A stretch of 11,136 bases of DNA from DASRPD01 sp035646535 (lineage in GTDB: Bacteria; Actinomycetota; Acidimicrobiia; IMCC26256; JANYLB01): contig DASRPD010000034.1 in assembly GCA_035646535.1 (NCBI GenBank), positions 1 to 11,136 on the forward strand, written 5' to 3'. The position numbers and the translations under genes were made by a program. Below, piece by piece: positions 6,319-11,136 of this stretch. Within the stretch, counting starts at the first letter, position 1, and the number at the start of each line of letters is the position of its first letter. Under the pieces are notes generated by a model. It saw only the letters and a program-made list of their open reading frames with translations. It was not told the origin of the DNA and did no database searches.

Positions 6319-7973
6319 CGGACGCTACGCATCTTCGGCCGCTCTGCGTCGGCCAGGAGCTCCTCCGCGTGGCGTTGCGCGTGGTGGGAGCCGTCCACCC
6401 CCGCGAGCATGCGTGACAGCTCGCTCACGCGGGCCTCATCGATGACGATGGTCGCGTCGGCGACCGTGCGCTCTCGTTCGGCATGTTTCTCCACGACGAC
6501 GTGGGTATCCGCGAAGGCTGCAACCTGCGCCAGATGGGTGACGCACAGTACCGGGCGCGTCGCCGCGAGCTCGGCCAGCGCCCGCCCGACGGCTCGACCG
6601 GCTTCGCCCCCGAGCCCGGCATCGACTTCGTCGAACACGAGCGCGGTGGGCGAAGACTCACCGTCCCGCTCCGTCGAGAGCCTCGCACCTGACGCGAGCA
6701 CCACTCGGAGCGCGAGCATCGTCCGAGCAAGCTCGCCACCCGAAGCGACCTTCGTGAGCGGGCGCAGCGGCTCGCCCCGATTGGCGGCGAGGAGAAATGA
6801 CACCGCGTCGGCACCGCGCTCACCCGACGCACTGGGCTCGATGGTGACCGAGAATCGCACGTCACTCATTCCCAGATCCGCGAGGCGTTCGGTCACCGCG
6901 GCAGCGAGAGGGCCCGCGGCCAGGTGTCGCGCCTTGGTCAGCTCATCCGCGGCATCCCGCATTCGCGACTCGGTGACGCCGAGCGCGCCGGCGAGCTCGG
7001 TGCTGCGCGCGTCGTGGGCCTCGAGGTCGGAGATCCGACCACACAACGTCGCCGCGTAGTCGAGGACTTCGGTCAGCGAATCGCCGTACTTACGTTGGAG
7101 CTCGCGGAGTTGCTGGCGGCGTTGGCGGACCGCGGCGAGCTGATCCGGGTCCACCTCGACCCCGTCGGCGGCGAGCCGCAGTTCGTGGGCAACGTCGGCG
7201 AGCTCGGCCTGCAGCGAGCGGACACGCGCGGCGAGAGGCGCGAAGGGGGCGCGATCGGCGAGCGCGTCGACGGCGGTCCCGACGGCGTCGAGGGCGCGGT
7301 CGTCAATGCTGGTTCGCGCCTCGGCCAGCGCCTCGCGGTGCTCGTCGGCGTTGGCGAGGAGTCCCTCGCGCGCCGCGAGCTCCTCGTCCTCGTCGGGGTG
7401 CTCGATGCGGGCGTCGGTGATCTCGTCCAGCTGGAAGCGCAGCAGGTCCAGCTCGCGGGCCCGAGCACGCGGCTCGCCGCCGAGCGCCGCGAGCTCCGAC
7501 TCGATGCGGCGCACCTCGGCACGAGCGGCCGTGTAGCCGGCGGCGGCACGCGCAACCTGTTCGCCACCGGCGCGGTCCAACGCGTCTCGTTGCTCGGCTG
7601 CAACGAGCAGCGCCTGGTGCGCGTGCTGGCCGTGCATCTCTACCAGCCCTTGGCCGCGGTCGGCGAGCTCGCCCGCGGTCGCAAGTCGCCCGTCCACGTA
7701 GGCCCGGCTTCGGGCCCCGCCCGCGGGAACAGCCCGAGCGAGCACGACTTCCTCGCCGGTCGGATCGATGAAGCGGCCCTCGACGCGGGCCTCGGTCACA
7801 CCGGCACGCACTCGGTCGGTATCGGCCCGGCCACCCAGCAGCAGCTCGACCGCGTCGACGAGGAGGGTCTTGCCGGCGCCGGTCTCGCCCGTGACGACGG
7901 TGAGGCCGGGACCGAGAAGGATGTGCAGATCGTCGATGATGCCGAGCCCCTCGACGCGAAGCTCGGTGAGCAT
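6315..7973 (-). CDS. recN: DNA repair protein RecN
   Basis: An SMC-like ATPase of 552 residues acting in double-strand-break repair and recombination. It starts MLTELRVEGLGIIDDL and has Walker A GETGAGKT (29-36). A long Ala/Glu/Arg-rich coiled-coil middle (about 150-360) is followed by the ABC signature ASGGELAR (410-417), Walker B LVFDEVDAGLGG (445-456) and the H-loop CVTHLAQVAAFADTH with His480. ATG at 7971-7973 is preferred because it gives the family-typical N-terminus and has a weak GGTGG just upstream. An in-frame GTG at 7992-7994 overlaps the nadK stop (GTGA) and would add seven residues; it cannot be excluded. The frame stays open a further 147 codons upstream through nadK, but that stretch is antisense-free shadow with no RecN homology. 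Its stop overlaps the steA start by 4 nt. Confidence 0.96.
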   Translation of the reverse strand: MLTELRVEGLGIIDDLHILLGPGLTVVTGETGAGKTLLVDAVELLLGGRADTDRVRAGVTEARVEGRFIDPTGEEVVLARAVPAGGARSRAYVDGRLATAGELADRGQGLVEMHGQHAHQALLVAAEQRDALDRAGGEQVARAAAGYTAARAEVRRIESELAALGGEPRARARELDLLRFQLDEITDARIEHPDEDEELAAREGLLANADEHREALAEARTSIDDRALDAVGTAVDALADRAPFAPLAARVRSLQAELADVAHELRLAADGVEVDPDQLAAVRQRRQQLRELQRKYGDSLTEVLDYAATLCGRISDLEAHDARSTELAGALGVTESRMRDAADELTKARHLAAGPLAAAVTERLADLGMSDVRFSVTIEPSASGERGADAVSFLLAANRGEPLRPLTKVASGGELARTMLALRVVLASGARLSTERDGESSPTALVFDEVDAGLGGEAGRAVGRALAELAATRPVLCVTHLAQVAAFADTHVVVEKHAERERTVADATIVIDEARVSELSRMLAGVDGSHHAQRHAEELLADAERPKMRSVR

Positions 7974-7990
7974 CGCCGCCACCGGGTCGC

Positions 7991-8857
7991 TCACCGGTCG
8001 GCCAGCCCGAACTTGGTCTTGAGGATCTGGTGGAAGTCGCGCGTCCCGAAGGTCACGATCCGGGCCGGTGTCGGCGCGCCAGTGCACACGACGGAGTCCG
8101 CGCTCGCGAGCTCGCCGACCTCGCGGCCGTCGATGATGAGCACCGCGGCGCGTCCGTCGGTGACCCGGAAACAGAGCTCTTCGTCCGGATCGAGCACGAG
8201 CGACCGGTCGAACAGCATGTGCGGCGACACCGGCGTGAGCAGCAGGCAGCGATGTCGGGGCGACACGATCGGTCCCCGGGCCGAGAAGGAGTATGCCGTC
8301 GAGCCGGTAGGCGTGGCGACGATCACCCCGTCCGCCGCATAGCTCGTGAAGAACCGCCCGTTGATGTCCACATCCAGTCGGACGACATGTCCGTGACGAG
8401 CCTTCTCGATCACAGCTTCGTTCATTGCGATCCACGAGCCGGCGGCCTCGCCGCGCGATTGGACCTGGACGGCCAACGTCATGCGCTCCTCGACACGAAA
8501 CTTGCCGCGCATCACCAGCTCGAGCGCCTGATCGATACCGCCCGGCTCGACCTCGGCCAGGTAGCCGAGCTGGCCGACGTTGACGCCGAGCACCGGAACT
8601 CCGGCGCCGGCGACGAGATCGACGGTACGCAACATCGTGCCGTCGCCCCCGAGCGAGATGGCGAGATCGATGTCACGCGCGAACGAATCAGGGGCGACCG
8701 CGAGCTCGGCGAGGTCCGCTCGACCGCCGGTGTCGTCGGCCGACAGGACCACCGCCGTACCCGCGGCGCGGAGACGCTCGGCGATATGTGCGGCGAGATC
8801 GAGGGCGGCGGATCGCTCTCGATGAGGGACGAGCCCGACCGTGCCCGGCGGGGTCAC
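7991..8857 (-). CDS. nadK: NAD kinase (ATP/polyphosphate-dependent family)
   Basis: Phosphorylates NAD+ to NADP+, supplying cytosolic NADP(H). The protein has 288 residues, the usual family length. Motifs: GGDGTMLR (70-77, catalytic Asp72), GVNVGQLGYL (91-100), the NE dipeptide in AMNEAVIEK (144-152), ADGVIVATPTGSTAYS (175-190) and TPVSPHMLFDRSL (208-220). One oddity: the segment usually reading SAGGP is SARGP here (Arg194), a change reachable by a single base. The GTG start at 8855-8857 overlaps the tlyA stop by 4 nt and has a strong minus-strand GGAGG (8868-8864) six bases upstream. M. tuberculosis has the same tlyA-ppnK-recN order. Confidence 0.97.
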   Translation of the reverse strand: MTPPGTVGLVPHRERSAALDLAAHIAERLRAAGTAVVLSADDTGGRADLAELAVAPDSFARDIDLAISLGGDGTMLRTVDLVAGAGVPVLGVNVGQLGYLAEVEPGGIDQALELVMRGKFRVEERMTLAVQVQSRGEAAGSWIAMNEAVIEKARHGHVVRLDVDINGRFFTSYAADGVIVATPTGSTAYSFSARGPIVSPRHRCLLLTPVSPHMLFDRSLVLDPDEELCFRVTDGRAAVLIIDGREVGELASADSVVCTGAPTPARIVTFGTRDFHQILKTKFGLADR

Positions 8858-9690
8858 GGTGCTCCTCCGCCGGCATCATGACGGTCGGCCGCCTCACCTC
8901 GAGCACCGTCACGCCCTTCGACGATGCGATCCAGCGTCGCGTCATCGACGGGACCGGCCGCACTCTTACGCGCGTGGATGAGGAACTCGCGGTTGCCATC
9001 GGCGCCCCGCAGGGGCGACGCCATCGCGGCGACGGTGCTGAGGCCCTGATCGGCCAGGCCGTGGACGACCCGGGCGAGCACCGCCCGGTGGACCTGTGGG
9101 TCACGGACGATCCCGCCCCGACCCACGTTGGCCCGCCCCGCCTCGAACTGTGGCTTCACCAGCGCGACGAGATCGGCGTCGGCGGTCGTGAGGCGATGCA
9201 GCGCCGGGGCGACGAGGACCAGAGAGATGAACGACAGGTCGGCAGTCGCGACCTCGGCGGGCTCGCCGAGGTCCGCGAGCTCGAGGTGACGGACGTTTGT
9301 GCGCTCGAGCACAGCCACCCGCGGGTCGTTTCGCAATGACCAGGCGAGCTGGCCACGGCCGACGTCTACCGCCACGACCTCACGTGCACCCCGCTGCAAC
9401 AGACAGTCGGTGAATCCACCCGTCGAAGCGCCGGCATCCAACGCTCGGCGATCCGACACAGCAACGCCGAAGTGGTCGAGTGCGGCCTCGAGCTTCTCAC
9501 CACCTCGTGAGACGAATCGAGGGGGCGGACCCATGACCACGATCGGCTCGGCGCCATCGACCAGTCGCGCCGCGGACCGGGCGGGTGCGCCCGCTACCGT
9601 CACGTTCCCAGCTTCGATCTGGTGGGCCGCCCGACTCCGGCTGGGCACGAGTCCGCGCCGGACGAGCTCAGTGTCAAGACGGCGGCGCAT
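8854..9690 (-). CDS. tlyA: TlyA family rRNA (cytidine-2'-O)-methyltransferase
   Basis: A SAM-dependent enzyme that in mycobacteria 2'-O-methylates one cytidine in each of 16S and 23S rRNA and so confers capreomycin/viomycin sensitivity; it is often mis-named haemolysin. The 278-residue protein has an N-terminal S4 RNA-binding domain (about 1-60, starting MRRRLDTELVRRGLVPSRSR). A Rossmann/FtsJ-like domain follows: SRGGEKLEAAL (61-71, Lys66), the SAM motif ALDAGASTGGFTDCLL (83-98), ADLSFISL (150-157, Asp151), VKPQFEAG (178-185, Lys179) and GNREFLIHA (232-240). The catalytic-type residues are all present. The last about 28 residues are charged and Gly/Ala-rich. ATG at 9688-9690 was chosen; a TTG directly before it at 9693 would add one residue. 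No clear ribosome-binding site is seen, and the gene begins 10 nt after the upstream stop, suggesting coupling. Confidence 0.95.
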   Translation of the reverse strand: MRRRLDTELVRRGLVPSRSRAAHQIEAGNVTVAGAPARSAARLVDGAEPIVVMGPPPRFVSRGGEKLEAALDHFGVAVSDRRALDAGASTGGFTDCLLQRGAREVVAVDVGRGQLAWSLRNDPRVAVLERTNVRHLELADLGEPAEVATADLSFISLVLVAPALHRLTTADADLVALVKPQFEAGRANVGRGGIVRDPQVHRAVLARVVHGLADQGLSTVAAMASPLRGADGNREFLIHARKSAAGPVDDATLDRIVEGRDGARGEAADRHDAGGGAP

Positions 9691-9700
9691 CAACGACAGC

Positions 9701-10159
9701 TCAGGACGAGCCCGGGCGCGCGCCGTTCGAGGAGTCGGCCGACTTCTTCGTGGACGTGGCCCTCTTCCTCGTGGCGGACGTGGTCGCCTTGGGTTTCTTG
9801 GCGGAGGCCGACGACCTCTTCTTGGACGTGGCCGAAGAGGAGCCCTTCGTCACCTTCTTCTTCGCCGGTTTCTTCCGGTCGGCCTGGACGCGCGCCTCGA
9901 GTCGTGCGAGGTCGCCCTTGGTGGCGAGACCGAGCGACTTCATCTGCCGTTGGATCTCGCCGCGCACAACATCGAGCATCTCGTCGGTGCGACGGCGAGA
10001 CTCGTCCACGAGATCGTCGACAAAGGCCTGCACTTGTCCCTGGGCCAGGTGGCCGGTGCCCACCAGCTCCTTGGCCCGCGCCCGGGCCTGGGTACGGGTG
10101 AGCGCGACGAACTGCGCGCCGGTGTCGAGGTACTTGCCGAGATCAGGGCGTTTCGCCAT
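9701..10159 (-). CDS. Phasin-like small protein with coiled coil and basic Lys/Ser/Ala tail
   Basis: A 152-residue protein. Residues about 8-95 are a mostly helical, charged region likely to form a coiled coil (for example VQAFVDDLVDESRRRTDEML, 43-62), ending with ATKGDLARLEARVQ (79-92). The latter resembles the heptad segment of PhaF/PhaI-type phasins ('polyhydroxyalkanoate synthesis regulator phasin' annotations). From about residue 95 comes a low-complexity tail of KKPAKKK/SSATSKKR-type repeats, like the H1-histone-like tail of PhaF. The start is ATG at 10157-10159, with GGGAG on the minus strand (10170-10166) six bases upstream. It appears to be the first gene of the minus-strand operon, 10 nt before tlyA. 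Family placement rests on composition and short motifs only. Binding of nucleic acid or granule surface is inferred. No phaC or phaZ gene is in the window. Confidence 0.8.
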   Translation of the reverse strand: MAKRPDLGKYLDTGAQFVALTRTQARARAKELVGTGHLAQGQVQAFVDDLVDESRRRTDEMLDVVRGEIQRQMKSLGLATKGDLARLEARVQADRKKPAKKKVTKGSSSATSKKRSSASAKKPKATTSATRKRATSTKKSADSSNGARPGSS

Positions 10160-10256
10160 GGGCCTCTCCCAATTCTCGTCGGAATGGTCGAGGATACGCG
10201 ACGCCGGTCCGGGCGGGGGGACCGCTACGGTCTCCGCAGCCCGGGAGGCACTCGCC
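10160..10256. promoter_or_regulatory. Divergent promoter region: phasin-like/tlyA operon and rhomboid gene
   Basis: This 97-bp gap lies between two divergent starts, so it should contain both promoters. On the minus strand TATCCT (complement of AGGATA at 10191-10196) is a fair -10 box, about 30 nt before the phasin-like start; no good -35 was found 16-18 nt upstream. On the plus strand TACGGT (10226-10231) could be a -10 box for the rhomboid gene, with GGGAGG (10243-10248) as its ribosome-binding site, 8 nt before the ATG. The palindrome GACCG-CTA-CGGTC (10220-10232) overlaps the plus-strand candidate. The promoter boxes are tentative. Confidence 0.4.
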
Positions 10257-11021
10257 ATGGTGATTCCGCTCCACGACGACAACCGGACGGGACGCCGTGC
10301 CATTGTCGTGCTCGCGCTCATCGCGATCAACGTGTTCGTGTTCGCGTTCGTCCAGCCGCACGACGACGCACGGGCCGAGATACGTTTCAACTACGAGCAC
10401 GCGGCCATCCCGTGCGAGCTCGACCAGCGCTCACCATTGAGCTTCACCGAAGCGAAGACCGCCGAGTGCGACGCCGTCGGATCGGCCGAGATCTTCCCGT
10501 CCAAGAATGTGTTCCTCTCGATCCTGGTCTCGATGTTTCTGCACGGATCGTGGCTCCATCTCCTCGGAAACCTGTTGTTCCTCTGGGTCTTCGGCAACAA
10601 CGTCGAAGATCGGCTCGGACCGATCGGGTTCGCGGTCTTCTATCTCTTCGCCGGTGCCGCCGCGACCATCGGCCACGCCGCGGTCGACGCCGGCTCGACG
10701 GTCCCGGTCATCGGGGCGTCGGGAGCCATCGCCGGGGTGATGGGCGCCTACCTGGTGTTCTGGCCCCGAGCGCGGATTCACAGCCTCGCCTTCTTCGTCG
10801 TGATCCCGCTGCCCGCCGCGGTCGTGCTCGGCATCTGGTTCGTGTTGCAGTTCGGGACCGATCCGAACTCCGGGGTCGCGTGGGTCGCCCACGTGACCGG
10901 CTTCGGCATCGGTGTCCTGGTCGCGCTCATCCTTCGCGCCGCGGGCGGGCCGTTGCGCTCGGTGGCGTGGCCGAATCCCCCACCCGACCCACCAGCATCC
11001 TTCGGCGGCCGGCGCTACTAG
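10257..11021 (+). CDS. Rhomboid family intramembrane serine protease
   Basis: A polytopic membrane protease of 254 residues. The family motifs are intact: His96, His101 and Asn105 in FLHGSWLHLLGNLLFLWVFG (95-114), the catalytic Ser155 in VIGASGAIAGVMGAY (151-165), and the catalytic His212 in WVAHVTGFGIGV (209-220). TM1 is about 14-33. The following extracytoplasmic loop (about 34-80) has exactly two cysteines, Cys53 and Cys71, possibly a disulphide. The C-terminal tail (about 238-254) is Pro/Gly-rich. ATG at 10257-10259 is supported by GGGAGG 8 nt upstream; the frame is open further upstream but that part runs antisense to the phasin-like gene. The gene faces away from the tlyA operon. Natural substrates are not indicated by neighbours; the protease role is from family knowledge. 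Confidence 0.93.
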   Translation: MVIPLHDDNRTGRRAIVVLALIAINVFVFAFVQPHDDARAEIRFNYEHAAIPCELDQRSPLSFTEAKTAECDAVGSAEIFPSKNVFLSILVSMFLHGSWLHLLGNLLFLWVFGNNVEDRLGPIGFAVFYLFAGAAATIGHAAVDAGSTVPVIGASGAIAGVMGAYLVFWPRARIHSLAFFVVIPLPAAVVLGIWFVLQFGTDPNSGVAWVAHVTGFGIGVLVALILRAAGGPLRSVAWPNPPPDPPASFGGRRY

Positions 11022-11068
11022 AAGACCCCTCAGCTCCACCTGCCATCACCCCCACCCACCGCACCGCG

Positions 11069-11113
11069 GGTTTGGTCACGCAACGCTCATGGTGCGCGTC
11101 GAGTGACCAAACC
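11069..11113. repeat. Inverted repeat with 11-bp perfect arms and 23-nt spacer
   Basis: Arms GGTTTGGTCAC (11069-11079) and GTGACCAAACC (11103-11113) are exact reverse complements, separated by 23 nt. The rest of the 115-nt stretch after the rhomboid stop holds no credible gene. No T-run follows either arm; the right flank is G-rich. It is therefore not a standard intrinsic terminator. It could be a factor-binding operator for a gene to the right of the window, a bidirectional hairpin, or one copy of a dispersed repeat. Confidence 0.6.
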
Positions 11114-11136
11114 GGGGGGCCGGCGGAGGGGGCGGG

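Noticed and set aside
5416..7059. 547-codon plus-strand open frame
   Set aside because: Spans two real minus-strand genes (steA and recN), which a true gene would not do in this context; no motifs.
6924..8342. 472-codon plus-strand open frame
   Set aside because: Antisense to recN and nadK; composition of a shadow frame and no homology signal.
7974..8435. Upstream extension of the recN frame, possible dual coding with nadK
   Set aside because: The extension is Arg/Gly/His-rich with no family counterpart, whereas RecN begins canonically at 7973 and NAD kinase motifs fill the other frame.
9730..9875. Repetitive-looking Lys/Ser/Ala-coding stretch as a DNA repeat
   Set aside because: The nucleotide repeat is imperfect and is explained by the low-complexity basic protein tail.
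9585..10256. Upstream extension of the rhomboid frame
   Set aside because: It runs antisense to tlyA and the phasin-like gene; the rhomboid start at 10257 has a good ribosome-binding site and gives a normal N-terminus.

Overview
The window is high-GC DNA with dense, tightly packed genes, GTG/TTG starts and 4-nt start/stop overlaps. It carries the actinobacterial block known from Mycobacterium tuberculosis as tlyA-ppnK(nadK)-recN-steA-mctB-pyrG (Rv1694 to Rv1699). It is therefore almost certainly actinobacterial. A non-mycolate lineage such as Acidimicrobiia or a relative seems most likely, because of a phasin-like gene, an extra MraY/WecA-like gene inside the block, and the lack of mycolate-lineage neighbours. 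The class assignment is inference.

Layout. Positions 1-1668 (minus strand) hold pyrG, CTP synthase, complete through its catalytic domains but with its C-terminal tail running off the left edge. A short divergent gap (1669-1772) separates it from a plus-strand polytopic GT-C/family-39-like glycosyltransferase (1773-3398). The 3' end of that gene overlaps, tail to tail, a minus-strand gene for a small MraY/WecA-like (PNPT superfamily) membrane protein (3319-4173). Reading leftward from 10159 to 3319 is one apparent minus-strand operon: a phasin-like basic-tailed protein, tlyA (rRNA 2'-O-methyltransferase), nadK (NAD kinase), recN (DNA repair ATPase), steA, mctB/steB and the PNPT-like gene. Junctions are 4-nt overlaps or gaps of 7-17 nt. 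On the right, after a 97-bp divergent promoter region, a plus-strand rhomboid protease (10257-11021) is followed by about 115 bp without a gene that contains an 11-bp-arm inverted repeat.

How the genes fit together. tlyA, nadK, recN and pyrG are housekeeping functions (ribosome modification, NADP supply, recombinational repair, CTP supply). steA and mctB/steB form the envelope/cytokinesis pair; in Corynebacterium glutamicum SteA and SteB act in cell separation. The PNPT-like gene is coupled to mctB by overlap, so SteA, SteB and this lipid-phosphate-transferase-like protein make a plausible three-protein septal envelope module. That module is the most interesting part of the window. pyrG is cut off from the operon by the plus-strand glycosyltransferase and must have its own promoter. 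No tRNA, rRNA, insertion sequence, CRISPR array or clear intrinsic terminator was seen.
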